From contig JAQWOT010000182.1 in assembly GCA_029245725.1 (NCBI GenBank), positions 1-39,087 of the forward strand: a stretch of DNA of 39,087 nt. Reading direction: 5' to 3'. The notes under the pieces were generated by a model. It was not told the DNA's origin. It made no database searches and saw only the letters and a program-made list of their open reading frames with translations. The translations under genes were made by a program, and so were the position numbers. The number at the start of each line of letters is the position of its first letter. Within the stretch, counting starts at the first letter, position 1. This DNA comes from SAR324 cluster bacterium. Its GTDB lineage: Bacteria; SAR324; NAC60-12. This document shows, one piece after another, positions 16,771 to 25,734 of the stretch.

Positions 16771-18504
16771 ATGCGGAGAAATTCCTCCTTTCGACGCCGG
16801 TCCTCAGGAGCGTCAGCGAACCGAACTCGCCGAAGTTCGGTAGCGTTTCGAGAACAAGTGTTGGGAAGTCCCAGTTTGCCAGCACCTATCCAAAAGATGT
16901 TGGATGGAATTGAGCGACAGCTCGGCATTCGTGACTGGAGTCTGTCTACCTTGGCTGCTGTAGCCTTGTCACGAAGAGCCTGGATGATTCCAGTCTTGTT
17001 CGTACTGCTTGCTGGCTTCGTGATTGCGGCTGGTGGTGGCGGTGGAACTGTGGAAACAAACTTTCCAATAGCCCTGGAAGATTATAACGACCCAGAAGGA
17101 GGAGGGATCGGATCAATTCTGGCTTCTCGTATTGCAGAAAGTCCCTTCAACCTTGTTGGCTCATTGGTGTTCCTGTTAGCGATTTGCCACACTTTTGCGG
17201 CTGCTCCAATAACAGAGAAAGCTCACCACATCAAACATCACCACGAAGAAGAGCTTCGCAAAGCAGGAAAGTCTGAGGAGTTCATTAAGAACAGTCCATC
17301 TTTTAAAGCGGAGTTGTTTCACTTCATTGGTGAAATAGAGGCGATTTTTGGAATTTGGGTGATTGCGCTGATGGTTGCCATCATTGGATTCTACGACTGG
17401 TCTACCTTTAAAGACTACATCGCACACACGGTGGTTTATATTGAGCCAATGTTTGTTGTAGTGATCATGGCTATCGCTTCTACTCGTCCGATCGTGAAGC
17501 TAGCAGAACAAATTATGGGTAGAGTGGCTGCGTTTGGTCAATCTACTACTCAGGCTTGGTGGTTCTCTATTTTGACCCTAGCTCCTTTGCTTGGCTCCTT
17601 CATTACTGAGCCAGCTGCAATGACAATTGCTGCTTTGTTACTAGCCAAGCAGTTCTATGATTACAACCCGAGTCCTAAGTTCGCTTACGCAACGATTGGG
17701 CTTCTGTTCGTTAATGTGTCTGTCGGAGGCACGCTGACTCACTTTGCAGCTCCACCAGTTTTGATGGTCGCAGCTCCCTGGGGTTGGGACATCGCGTTCA
17801 TGATGGTCAACTTTGGTTGGAAAGCTGTCATAGGTGTTGTGATAGCAAACATTCTCTACTACATCATTTTCAAGAATGAATTTGCCAACTTAAAGAAGTC
17901 TGACTCTAGCGAATCATCCGAAACAAATGCACCAGTCAAGTGGGAAGATCGTGAAGATCCGATTCCAGGTTGGGTCACAGTCACTCACCTGCTCTTCATG
18001 GCCTGGACTGTCTTCAATGCGCACTACCCACCGCTGTTCATTGGTGGCTTCCTCTTCTTCATTGGATTCACCATGGCCTCCAAAGCCTATCAAAACAAAC
18101 TGGAGATCAAGGGGCCATTGTTGGTAGGCTTCTTCCTAGCTGGTCTAGTAACTCACGGTGGGGTTCAGGCTTGGTGGATCGCACCTGTGCTACAAAGTTT
18201 GAGTGAGTTGCCCTTGATGATTGGATCAACGGTTTTGACAGCGTTCAATGACAACGCAGCAATCACCTTCTTGGCTACACTGGTACCTGGCTTTACCGAT
18301 GGCCAGAAGTACGCAGTTGTTGCGGGTGCTGTAACTGGTGGTGGTCTGACTGTCATCGCCAATGCTCCGAATCCTGCAGGACAATCCATCTTGTCACGCT
18401 ACTTCCCTGGCGGTGTGAATCCAGCCAACCTAGCTATGGGTGCGGCCATTCCTACCGTGATTATGGGTGTCAGCTACATGGGCTTCTACTACCTGCTCGG
18501 CTGA
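16771..18504 (+). CDS. Putative Na+/H+ antiporter (PF07399-type)
   Basis: A polytopic inner-membrane protein of 577 residues that fits the 'putative Na+/H+ antiporter' family. About 11-13 hydrophobic segments are visible, the first being WMIPVLFVLLAGFVIAAGG. Family-like conserved blocks are LGSFITEPAAMTIAALLLA, GGTLTHFAAPPVLMVAAPW, VLTAFNDNAAITFLATLVPG and TVIANAPNPAGQSILSRYF; the Asn/Asp/Glu residues in the second-half repeats are plausible ion ligands. The first 60 or so residues are basic and Ser/Arg-rich (RRNSSFRRRSS), unusual before a first membrane helix. ATG at 16771 has GGAG six bases upstream and is preferred to the ATG at 16759. Transported ion and direction are inferred from family only. 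A hairpin follows at 18520. Confidence 0.85.
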   Translation: MRRNSSFRRRSSGASANRTRRSSVAFREQVLGSPSLPAPIQKMLDGIERQLGIRDWSLSTLAAVALSRRAWMIPVLFVLLAGFVIAAGGGGGTVETNFPIALEDYNDPEGGGIGSILASRIAESPFNLVGSLVFLLAICHTFAAAPITEKAHHIKHHHEEELRKAGKSEEFIKNSPSFKAELFHFIGEIEAIFGIWVIALMVAIIGFYDWSTFKDYIAHTVVYIEPMFVVVIMAIASTRPIVKLAEQIMGRVAAFGQSTTQAWWFSILTLAPLLGSFITEPAAMTIAALLLAKQFYDYNPSPKFAYATIGLLFVNVSVGGTLTHFAAPPVLMVAAPWGWDIAFMMVNFGWKAVIGVVIANILYYIIFKNEFANLKKSDSSESSETNAPVKWEDREDPIPGWVTVTHLLFMAWTVFNAHYPPLFIGGFLFFIGFTMASKAYQNKLEIKGPLLVGFFLAGLVTHGGVQAWWIAPVLQSLSELPLMIGSTVLTAFNDNAAITFLATLVPGFTDGQKYAVVAGAVTGGGLTVIANAPNPAGQSILSRYFPGGVNPANLAMGAAIPTVIMGVSYMGFYYLLG

Positions 18505-18519
18505 TTCCTTTCCTTGTGC

Positions 18520-18553
18520 AGCAGATCCTCCACTCCCAGTGACAGGATCTGCT
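18520..18553. terminator. Hairpin downstream of the antiporter gene
   Basis: A perfect 10-base inverted repeat (AGCAGATCCT / AGGATCTGCT) with a 14-base loop lies 16 bases after the antiporter stop. There is no good T run, so it may terminate weakly or protect the mRNA 3' end. Confidence 0.5.
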
Positions 18554-18647
18554 ATCTTCACTAGATTCACTTGCGCTCCCTGCTAGCTTTCGCTAGGTTG
18601 TTTCCTACTTTCCTTTTGCAATTTATTCACTTTCACTGAGATACTAT

Positions 18648-18959
18648 ATGAGAATGTTGACAGGTTTATTCCTCTTGGCCTTAGCTCTTGCAGGTTGCAC
18701 AGAAGAAGCTCGCAACCAATTTTTTAGAAGTGCAGATAATGTTCTTGGAAAAGACTACAAGGTCAGCTACGTTGATGAAGGACAAGTCGTTAAGTCTTGG
18801 ACAATCAAGGATGGTAAGATTACCAGTGGCGAGAAAGAGGATGGAACACCTACCGGTTATTATTACTTCTGGAGTGAAGAAACCGGATATGTTCAGGTGC
18901 CTATCGATCGAACAATTGTAGAAGAGCTACGGGATAGCAAGGCAGTTGCTGTACAATGA
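18648..18959 (+). CDS. Small predicted lipoprotein
   Basis: The 103-residue product starts with a lipoprotein signal peptide: MRMLTGLFLLALALAGC, with lipobox LAGC, so Cys17 would be lipidated. The mature part of about 87 residues is polar with several aromatic residues (YKVSYVDEGQVVKSWTIKDG, GYYYFWSEETGYVQ) and probably a small beta domain. No family is recognised. Outer- or inner-membrane placement is undecided (residues +2/+3 are Thr-Glu, not Asp, which favours the outer membrane). A near-perfect hairpin follows just after its stop. Confidence 0.75.
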   Translation: MRMLTGLFLLALALAGCTEEARNQFFRSADNVLGKDYKVSYVDEGQVVKSWTIKDGKITSGEKEDGTPTGYYYFWSEETGYVQVPIDRTIVEELRDSKAVAVQ

Positions 18960-18963
18960 GAGG

Positions 18964-18993
18964 AAGTCCGTGCGCAGAACAGTGCACGGGCTT
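18964..18993. terminator. Bidirectional hairpin between the lipoprotein gene and dapD
   Basis: AAGTCCGTGC and GCACGGGCTT pair over ten positions (one G-U wobble on one strand) around a 10-base loop. It lies between two convergent genes and is flanked by an A-rich/T-rich edge on each side, so it could end transcripts from both directions. Confidence 0.6.
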
Positions 18994-19007
18994 TGTAGGG
19001 TTGGGAA

Positions 19008-20138
19008 TCAGCTGTAGAGAATACCTTGTTTACGGAAATGCTTTAGGGTTGCCGATTCTCTCAGATCTCCTGGTTTCAGGATGACCGCATCCGTCGCAAT
19101 ACGTCCCTTGGAACTCAATAGAGAACCTCCGACTGCAAGACGGTATGGTGGAATAACAGGAAGTAGAAACGTTTCACTACCCACACGGCACTCAAGTGGA
19201 GGAACTACGTCTCCTGTCTCCTCATCGATAATTTTCTTACCAGAAGCCATCACGACCCCGCTGGCAACGACCGCACCTTCTCCAATCACCCCTGCCACCT
19301 CGCACATTGCTCCGATCTTGACGTTATCTTCGACAATAGAGGCCAGACGGCCCGCAGGTTCGAGGATGCCTTCTATTCCAGAGCCTGCACCGAATTTAAC
19401 CCCTCGACCAATTTGAGCACAGGAAGCGATTCTACTGCCACCATCAATCATCACACCACCCCCAGCAATATAGGCACCGATGTTGATGAAAGCCTGATTC
19501 ATAATTACGGTTTGTGGGCCAATATAGGCTCCATTTCTCACGATACTACCAGGCGCATAGCGAACACCGCTAGCCTCAAAGTCTTGATCCGTGTAGTTGG
19601 AATACTTCAAAGGAACTTTGTCCCAGTAGTTTGATTCCATCCGCTGATTTCCGTGCGTACCAAAGTAATTCAGGACTCCATCAATCACGTAGGTTTGGGG
19701 TTCCCATTCATCCCGCACTTTTTCAGCAGTCCTCACTTTCCCCTGATTAAGCAATTCGATGAAAGCCTCTGATTCTGCTGCGCTCGCCTTGCGGTCATGG
19801 ATATTGGCTAGCAGATTAGCGTATGAGCTTTCGATCCTCTCAATTCTCAGAAAGTCTCCATCACGAAGATTGAGGAGGAGGTCCAACTTCGGATGAAGAC
19901 CAGGATTTTGTTGTGCACGCTCAGTGTACTCTCCAAAAACACGGAGCACTTCGTTGGCTTCATCCCGTCCAATTTGTCCCGTGGTACTGGCTACGTGTGA
20001 GAATACACGCAAGGTTCCCTGCTTGGCTGGAAAATTGGGCAAAATCGCCATCAACTCGTCTTTGGAGTTAAAGATGCGGAGCAGGACTGTTTGTTCTGCA
20101 AAGGGCATCGTCTTCAGGTTGGCCTCAAAGCTACTCAT
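19008..20138 (-). CDS. dapD: Tetrahydrodipicolinate N-succinyltransferase
   Basis: DapD transfers succinyl from succinyl-CoA to tetrahydrodipicolinate in the succinylase branch of lysine and meso-diaminopimelate synthesis, feeding peptidoglycan. The 376-residue protein has a long N-terminal region, then a left-handed beta-helix of hexapeptide repeats from about residue 190 (SGVRYAPGSIVRNGAYIG, MNQAFINIGAYIAGGGVMI, IGRGVKFGAGSGIEG). The FINIGAYI and GIEGILEP blocks are typical. It is about 100 residues longer than the E. coli enzyme, resembling the long DapD class. It is the last gene of the PPIase-cinA-gpmI-ugd-dapD run, 50 bases after ugd, with a small hairpin in between. Confidence 0.9.
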   Translation of the reverse strand: MSSFEANLKTMPFAEQTVLLRIFNSKDELMAILPNFPAKQGTLRVFSHVASTTGQIGRDEANEVLRVFGEYTERAQQNPGLHPKLDLLLNLRDGDFLRIERIESSYANLLANIHDRKASAAESEAFIELLNQGKVRTAEKVRDEWEPQTYVIDGVLNYFGTHGNQRMESNYWDKVPLKYSNYTDQDFEASGVRYAPGSIVRNGAYIGPQTVIMNQAFINIGAYIAGGGVMIDGGSRIASCAQIGRGVKFGAGSGIEGILEPAGRLASIVEDNVKIGAMCEVAGVIGEGAVVASGVVMASGKKIIDEETGDVVPPLECRVGSETFLLPVIPPYRLAVGGSLLSSKGRIATDAVILKPGDLRESATLKHFRKQGILYS

Positions 20139-20159
20139 GGATTCCCCTCAGGTTAAAGG

Positions 20160-20178
20160 TGGTGGCTCCTAACCACCA
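20160..20178 (-). terminator. Small hairpin between ugd and dapD
   Basis: On the minus strand TGGTGG pairs with CCACCA around a 7-base loop, just after the ugd stop and 22 bases before the dapD ATG. An 11-base direct repeat (GGTTAAAGGTG) flanks it at 20151-20161 and 20187-20197. There is no U tract, so partial termination or mRNA processing is more likely than full termination. Confidence 0.35.
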
Positions 20179-20188
20179 AGGTTGTTGG

Positions 20189-21559
20189 TTAAAGGTGAGT
20201 TAGGGGGGCACTCCCCAGTGGGAAGACGTTGTAACCCAGATTGAAGAGATACTGATGATCAAGATGGTTTCGGCCATCAAACAGGTAAGCAGGTCGCATC
20301 ATATTCTCTAAAATGTGCCCATAGTCGAGGTCACGATATTGCTGCCATTGTGTCACTAGCGCAACGGCATGGGCTCCATAAGCAGCCTCATACGGATCCT
20401 CGACAAAAGCAATGTCTCCTTCCATGGAAGCCAGGTCATGCTCGGTTTCTTCTCGAGCTCTAGGATCATGCACCCGCACTTGGGCATGTTCACTCAGGAG
20501 TTTCCGACAGAGCGAAATGGCTGGAGAATCACGTGTGTCTCCAGTATCTGGCTTGAATGCAAAGCCAAATAGGGTGATTTTCTTTCCTGCCAAGGTGTTG
20601 AACTGCTGCTTGAGGATATTCTGGAAGAAACGATCTGTCTGAAACTCGTTGATCCGCACTACGCTGGCCCAGTAATCAGCAACTTCAGGCAGTCCGTAGT
20701 ATTCGCAGAGGTAAGACAGGTGCAATATGTCTTTACGGAAACAAGAACCACCAAATCCAATGCTCGCCTGCAGAAAATGAGGTCCAATTCTCCGATCCAT
20801 CCCAATGGCACGGCTGATTTCACCTATGTTGGCTTGAGTTCTCTCGCAGAGGGCGGAAATGCTGTTGATCGAGGAGATTCGCTGTGCCAGCATCGCATTG
20901 GCCACCAATTTGGAGAGTTCACTGCTCCAGACATTGGTGAGCAGTACCCGGTCTTCCGCGACCCAATGACCGTAAAGGTCAGCAATCGTTCGGGCTGCAC
21001 GACGGCCGAATACATTCTCTTCCCCACCAACCAGCACTCGATCTGGTTCCTGTAGGTCTGGGATTGCGGTGCCTTCTGCCAGGAATTCTGGGTTGGAGAC
21101 GACTGAGAATTGGCTGTGGCTAGAACCTGAAGATAGAATCCGTGACATTGCCTCCGCAGTACGAACCGGCAGTGTACTCTTCTCAACGACAATCACCTCA
21201 GGTTGTCGGGCATGTGTCAGAATATCCCGCGCAGTCTTTTCCCAGTACTGTAAATCGGCAGCTTTTCCAGCTCCTTCACCAAATGCCTTGGTTGGGGTGT
21301 TAACGGCAACAAAGATAATATCAGCTTGTTGAATAGCTGTGGGGATATCGTTGGAAAAGAAAAGGTTACGACCTCTTGCTTGCTGCACGACTTCTAGCAG
21401 ACCAGGTTCATAGATTGGTAGATTGTCAGAAGACCAGCGCTGAATTCGGTCTTCATTGATGTCTACAACTGTAAAATTATGCTCTGGACAGTGGAGTGCC
21501 AACATGGCCATTGTTGGGCCACCAACATAGCCAGCTCCAATACAGGTGATCTGGGACAT
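20189..21559 (-). CDS. ugd: UDP-glucose 6-dehydrogenase, animal-like clade
   Basis: The enzyme oxidises UDP-glucose to UDP-glucuronate in two NAD+-dependent steps, supplying uronic acids for polysaccharide or glycolipid synthesis. The N-terminal Rossmann domain opens with CIGAGYVGGPTMAM; LPIYEPGLLEVV, FVAVNTPTK, VEKSTLPV, NPEFLAEGTA and ASIGFGGSCFRKD (catalytic Cys) follow, then GFAFKPDTGDTRDSPA in the C-terminal UDP-binding domain. GGPTMAM, the long GEGAGKAADL insertion and GFGGSCFRKD are features I associate with the animal/plant-type branch. The ATG at 21557-21559 is chosen because it lies directly before the dinucleotide-binding strand; an upstream in-frame start at 21637 would add 26 poorly conserved residues. 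Product length is 456. Confidence 0.93.
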   Translation of the reverse strand: MSQITCIGAGYVGGPTMAMLALHCPEHNFTVVDINEDRIQRWSSDNLPIYEPGLLEVVQQARGRNLFFSNDIPTAIQQADIIFVAVNTPTKAFGEGAGKAADLQYWEKTARDILTHARQPEVIVVEKSTLPVRTAEAMSRILSSGSSHSQFSVVSNPEFLAEGTAIPDLQEPDRVLVGGEENVFGRRAARTIADLYGHWVAEDRVLLTNVWSSELSKLVANAMLAQRISSINSISALCERTQANIGEISRAIGMDRRIGPHFLQASIGFGGSCFRKDILHLSYLCEYYGLPEVADYWASVVRINEFQTDRFFQNILKQQFNTLAGKKITLFGFAFKPDTGDTRDSPAISLCRKLLSEHAQVRVHDPRAREETEHDLASMEGDIAFVEDPYEAAYGAHAVALVTQWQQYRDLDYGHILENMMRPAYLFDGRNHLDHQYLFNLGYNVFPLGSAPLTHL

Positions 21560-21652
21560 TTGTGTTAGGTGGGGGCGGAATTTAGGATTTTCAGTTTTAA
21601 AGAGAATCAAGAGTGACCTGGCAATCTTTACAGACAATGTTCCCGTACAAGT

Positions 21653-23290
21653 TCATAATCTGAACAAGGAATCATTAATGTCATTAGGAGGTGTTTCTCC
21701 CATGAGCATAAACAGAGTTGCGGCCACATGACTCAGGTTCAGGTTGATCCCAGGGCCAGGCGCTTGAAGTTGATACTGTTGCTTGTATTTCGGATCATAA
21801 ATCACAAAAGGCACTGGATTGAGTGAATGCTTCGTACTGCTTTCCCAGCTGCCTTGCTTATTCTTGACCAGCATCTCATCTGCATTTCCATGGTCTGCTG
21901 TGATCACAAGGATACCATCCACCTCATCGATCACTGGTAATAGTCTGCCAAGCTGCCGGTCCACTTCTTCTACTGCCTTGATTGCAGCCTCTATTTTTCC
22001 ACAATGCCCCACCATATCCGCATTTGCATAGTTGATTAGTCCGTAATCAAACTCTCCCGAACGTAAAAACTGGATTGCCTGGTCTGTGATTTCCTTGGCT
22101 TTCATGGCTGGAACATTCGCAAAGGAATCAACCTTGTCCGAGTTGATCGGGTGATAGATTTCCTTTTTTGGATCAAGAGGTTCTCGATAGCCTCCATTGA
22201 AGAAGAAAGTCACGTGAGCAAATTTTTGGGTTTCCGTCAGCCGGAATTGTCGTAACCCTTTTTCTAGAATGCGTTTGCCGAAAGGATTTTCAACTTTGGG
22301 TGTTCCGACAAGGTAGTATGGTGGAAGATAGAGGTCCTGATCATAGGTCATCATCCCAGCATATTGGATCTGGGGTCGTAATCCTCGATCAAAATGTGGG
22401 AAGGAATCGTCCAAAATCGCATGAGTAAACTCAATCGCTCGATCTGCCCGAAAGTTGGTGAAGATGAGACTGTGGTGGTCTTGGATCCGTCCGACAGGCT
22501 TTCCGTCCCGCACGATTGAAAATCCTGGCAGATCTTGGTCAATGATGTCGGGAGACTGCTGGCGAAAATATTCAATCCCCTCACGAACTGATGTAAATTG
22601 ATGCTCTCCCTTCCCATGAACATGCAGATTCCAACCGAGTTGAATCTTAGACCAGTTCTGATCCCTATCCATCGTGATTTTTTCTCGTCCACCTGCACTG
22701 GCAAAACCATAGTCGATCTCTGCACGCTGGCTTTTGAGTTGATGGAAGAGAGACTCCAACTGTTCGGTGTAGTCCAGTGCCGACTGAATCGAGACATCTC
22801 TACCATCCAGCAAAGCATGTACATAGCAACGACGGAGACCATGCTTGAAGGCATGATTAATCAAGGCAATGGTATGATCAATGTGACTGTGAACATTACC
22901 ATCGGAGAGTAAACTAAGTAGATGGAGAGGTGTGTCGTTCTGAAGACAATTGTTGGTCAACTTCTGCAGTACTGGACTTTCAAAGAATTCCCCACTGTCG
23001 ATCATACGTTTGATCAAAGAGGGACCTTGCTCCATGACGATTCCAGCGCCCAGGGTCATGTGTCCAACCTCAGAACCACCGAGATCTTTATCTGCAGGTA
23101 GGCCAACGTATGTACCATGCGTCCACAGTTGGGTGTAAGGGGACTTTTCTGTGATTCGTTTAAAGATTGGTAGAGACGCTTTGTGGAGCGCATTGGTGTC
23201 GTTCGGAGGGCCTACTCCCCAACCGTCTAGCACAAGGTGTAATAGAGGGCCACGATCTCGAAACTGATCCGCTAGTTGTAGGGCATTCAT
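21653..23290 (-). CDS. gpmI: 2,3-bisphosphoglycerate-independent phosphoglycerate mutase
   Basis: The Mn-dependent mutase interconverts 3- and 2-phosphoglycerate in glycolysis/gluconeogenesis. The 545-residue protein has LVLDGWGVG at the first metal site, GGSEVGHMTLGAG carrying the catalytic Ser, HALLDGRDV, FTNFRADRA, VDSFANVPAMKAKEIT, NYANADMVGHCG and VITADHGNADEM with the second set of metal ligands. GGSEVGH replaces the more common GNSEVGH. It starts 9 bases after the cinA-like gene stop and precedes ugd with a 93-base gap. Confidence 0.95.
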   Translation of the reverse strand: MNALQLADQFRDRGPLLHLVLDGWGVGPPNDTNALHKASLPIFKRITEKSPYTQLWTHGTYVGLPADKDLGGSEVGHMTLGAGIVMEQGPSLIKRMIDSGEFFESPVLQKLTNNCLQNDTPLHLLSLLSDGNVHSHIDHTIALINHAFKHGLRRCYVHALLDGRDVSIQSALDYTEQLESLFHQLKSQRAEIDYGFASAGGREKITMDRDQNWSKIQLGWNLHVHGKGEHQFTSVREGIEYFRQQSPDIIDQDLPGFSIVRDGKPVGRIQDHHSLIFTNFRADRAIEFTHAILDDSFPHFDRGLRPQIQYAGMMTYDQDLYLPPYYLVGTPKVENPFGKRILEKGLRQFRLTETQKFAHVTFFFNGGYREPLDPKKEIYHPINSDKVDSFANVPAMKAKEITDQAIQFLRSGEFDYGLINYANADMVGHCGKIEAAIKAVEEVDRQLGRLLPVIDEVDGILVITADHGNADEMLVKNKQGSWESSTKHSLNPVPFVIYDPKYKQQYQLQAPGPGINLNLSHVAATLFMLMGETPPNDINDSLFRL

Positions 23291-23299
23291 TAGCAGGTC

Positions 23300-24049
23300 T
23301 TAGGTTGGGGATTCGTTACGCAAAATAAACTGGGGAGGGATTTGTTCAAATAGGTAATTGGCTGCTTCCTGCAGGTAGGCGGCTTCTCTCGATTCCAAGG
23401 TGAGCTTCACCTCGTGTTCCTCTTCATCCTTGGTTCGCGGGTAGGAGCCTAGTTGCAGTTCTGGGTAGGTAACGAGAGTTTGATCCAGTAGATGTGCAAT
23501 CTGTCCTTCATCACAATTCAGGAAGATTTGGTGTAGATAGATTGGGTTGCTACGGAAGCGTTCCCGAAAGGTTTGGAATCTTCGCTGAAGCAGTCTGGGG
23601 ATTCCCGGAAAGATCAAAATGTTATGGAAGAGTATTTGAGAAACCCGCTTGCTCTCATCAAATAGAAGCTCTGAGCCCTCTGGAATCATGGCCATTCTCA
23701 AATGGGCTTCATTCACTTCTTTCCCGTAGTAGCTACTGATCAGCTTTGTGAGCTTTTCCGAACGTACCAGTGGAGTTTGAAAACCTGCCGCAATCGAAGG
23801 GACCGTCAGATCATCATGCGTGGGGCCAATGCCTCCGCTGGTAAAGACCCAAGTGTACTTTTCAGAAGCCTGCCGGACAACATTACTGATCGTTTCGGTA
23901 TCATCGGGGATGGTCACGATAGAACGAACCTCCACTCCAAGATCACGCAATTCGCGACAGAGATAGTGAGAGTTCTCATCCTTCACTTTGCCCGAAAGTA
24001 TCTCATTGCCAATGATCACAATGGCAGCGGTGGCGAGTTGCTCCGGCAT
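23300..24049 (-). CDS. CinA-like molybdopterin-binding (MoCF) domain protein
   Basis: The 249-residue protein corresponds to the N-terminal MoCF-biosynthesis domain of CinA (COG1058), without the C-terminal nicotinamide-nucleotide amidase domain. Motifs are AAIVIIGNEILSGKVKDEN, VFTSGGIGPTHDDLTV, RMAMIPEGSELL and NILIFPGIPRLLQ. CinA-type domains hydrolyse ADP-ribose or related nucleotides in some bacteria; stand-alone forms are common and uncharacterised. It lies 6 bases after the secreted PPIase gene and 9 before gpmI, in the same operon-like run. Confidence 0.85.
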   Translation of the reverse strand: MPEQLATAAIVIIGNEILSGKVKDENSHYLCRELRDLGVEVRSIVTIPDDTETISNVVRQASEKYTWVFTSGGIGPTHDDLTVPSIAAGFQTPLVRSEKLTKLISSYYGKEVNEAHLRMAMIPEGSELLFDESKRVSQILFHNILIFPGIPRLLQRRFQTFRERFRSNPIYLHQIFLNCDEGQIAHLLDQTLVTYPELQLGSYPRTKDEEEHEVKLTLESREAAYLQEAANYLFEQIPPQFILRNESPT

Positions 24050-24055
24050 GCAATG

Positions 24056-25423
24056 TTATTGGTGGCGCTTAATGATGTGGAAACCAAACGCAGTCTCAAC
24101 CACCTTGCTGACCGTATTGGGTTCCAAGGCAAAGGCTGCTTGGTCAAATTCAGGTACCATCATTCCTCGGGGGAACTCTCCCAACATCCCGTCTTGTGGA
24201 GCAGACGGTCCATTTGAATGCTCTTTAGCAACTTCCGCAAAATCACGACCATCTTGAATCTCTGCGAGCAGTTGCTGGGCGAGTTGCATTGCTTCGTTTT
24301 TGCTACGGCTTTGTTCAGATCGTAGTGCTCCCTGATAGGAAATCAGTACATGACTCGCTGTAATCAATTCCAGCGATACACGTTTGAAGATCAGGAAACC
24401 CAGCGGAGTTTCGACGGGATCACTGACCTGACCCTCCAATAGTGAGAAGGCCGGTTTGAGGAATGGTGGTAGCTGCGGATTGGCCTGATCAATCATTGGA
24501 ATGCGGGTTTGCTCTGGCAGATCCGTAAAGCGATCAACTAATTCACTGAAATCCGCTCCCTTACGACGAGCAAGGTCAGCTAGCTTTGCACTAACCTCAG
24601 CTGCCCCTTCTCGGTCGTAGTAGAGATCCTGCTTTGGAATACGCGCACCCTGGTAACCAATCACAAGCATCTCCAGAGCAACTTTGGAAGCAACGGGTTG
24701 GTCGGGTTGTGGCACTCGAGAGGGATCAAGTTCTGCACTAGCTTCAGGGAGCTCTTTTCGGTTTTGCTCTGACAAAGCCTGCCTGGTGGCATCGGCTTTG
24801 GAGATGACCGCCATTTCATCGAAGGCCTCTGCATCCGACCCCTGCCTCACGATTCGCAGTTGTTCGATTCGGTCACCTTTCTCAATAGCGTTGACCACAT
24901 CCATGCCCTCAATAACTTCACCAAAAACGGAGTGCTTGTCATCGAGCCAGGGAGTTTCTTTGTGGATAATGAAGAATTGGCTTCCGTTGGTATCTGGTCC
25001 GGCATTGGCCATTGAGAGAATACCAGGCTTGTTATGCCGCAATTCAGGATGGAATTCATCAGCAAAGCGATACCCAGGACCACCACTGCCAGTGCCCAAT
25101 GGATCACCACCTTGAATCATGAAGTCAGCAATGACCCGGTGAAAGGTCAACCCATTGTAGAACTTACTCTTGCGTGAGTCTCCAGAAATTGGATCCTTCC
25201 AAGCTTGTGTCCCATCAGCAAGACCCACAAAATTTGCTACTGTTTTCGGTACTCGCTTGTAAAAGAGTTTCAGTAGAATTCGACCTCGATTGGTTTCCAG
25301 ATCGGCATATAGGCCGTCAGAGAGATCTTCGGCACCAAGAGTAAAGGAAGGAGCCATGGAGACAGCAAGCAAAAGTAGGAACGAGCGCCCGATTGATCGG
25401 CGCAGTCGCGAAAAGGATCGCAT
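24056..25423 (-). CDS. Secreted peptidyl-prolyl isomerase: cyclophilin plus two parvulin-like domains
   Basis: From ATG 25421-25423 the product is 455 residues with an N-terminal signal sequence (basic [13 protein letters not shown], then [16 protein letters not shown]). A cyclophilin domain follows at about 38-205: [15 protein letters not shown] (catalytic Arg), [31 protein letters not shown]. After a linker come two PpiC/parvulin-like segments: a divergent one at about 245-345 ([31 protein letters not shown]) and a canonical one at about 348-455 ([54 protein letters not shown]). Combining two unrelated PPIase folds in one periplasmic protein is unusual. An upstream in-frame start would add 37 residues before the signal peptide and is unlikely. 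Confidence 0.88.
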   Translation of the reverse strand: MRSFSRLRRSIGRSFLLLLAVSMAPSFTLGAEDLSDGLYADLETNRGRILLKLFYKRVPKTVANFVGLADGTQAWKDPISGDSRKSKFYNGLTFHRVIADFMIQGGDPLGTGSGGPGYRFADEFHPELRHNKPGILSMANAGPDTNGSQFFIIHKETPWLDDKHSVFGEVIEGMDVVNAIEKGDRIEQLRIVRQGSDAEAFDEMAVISKADATRQALSEQNRKELPEASAELDPSRVPQPDQPVASKVALEMLVIGYQGARIPKQDLYYDREGAAEVSAKLADLARRKGADFSELVDRFTDLPEQTRIPMIDQANPQLPPFLKPAFSLLEGQVSDPVETPLGFLIFKRVSLELITASHVLISYQGALRSEQSRSKNEAMQLAQQLLAEIQDGRDFAEVAKEHSNGPSAPQDGMLGEFPRGMMVPEFDQAAFALEPNTVSKVVETAFGFHIIKRHQ

Positions 25424-25734
25424 GGGAAGCCTGTGAATGAAAATTGACGGAGGGTATGTCAAATGAAGCAGTGTGGTTGGTTCAGATGAAGAAAAAATTG
25501 GGTTCAAGCTAACAGCCACACTTCCAGACTGCAAGGTATTTTGTCTGCTTCCAAAACATGTTTTACCTCAAGGATTTCGTGAAATGAAACAGATTCTGAT
25601 CCTCAGAATCCCCTCTTGGATGATCTCTTTATGGTACATCCTCTGCCTGAGAATTTTTTAATTATATGGAGCTGTGTTATCAGTTAAAATCAGCTTTACC
25701 AACTTTTTGGACATTATAGAGAATAAAAGCATTT
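25424..25734. other. Divergent intergenic region with a palindrome
   Basis: This 311-base stretch separates the PPIase gene (minus) from the nuclease gene (plus). It contains a compact palindrome, GATTCTGA-TCC-TCAGAATC at 25592-25610, with no T run: more like an operator or processing site than a terminator. TTGACA on the minus strand near 25460 is a possible -35 element for the PPIase operon, without a convincing -10. A 62-codon plus-strand ORF (25473-25661) lacks a ribosome site and looks spurious. No RNA gene recognised. Confidence 0.4.

Noticed and set aside
22351-22912. Overlapping ORFs of 167 (minus) and 104 (plus) codons inside gpmI
   Set aside because: They lie within the intact gpmI gene in other frames and show no family features.
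25473-25661. 62-codon plus-strand ORF upstream of the nuclease
   Set aside because: No ribosome site and no protein-like motif; it lies in a promoter region.
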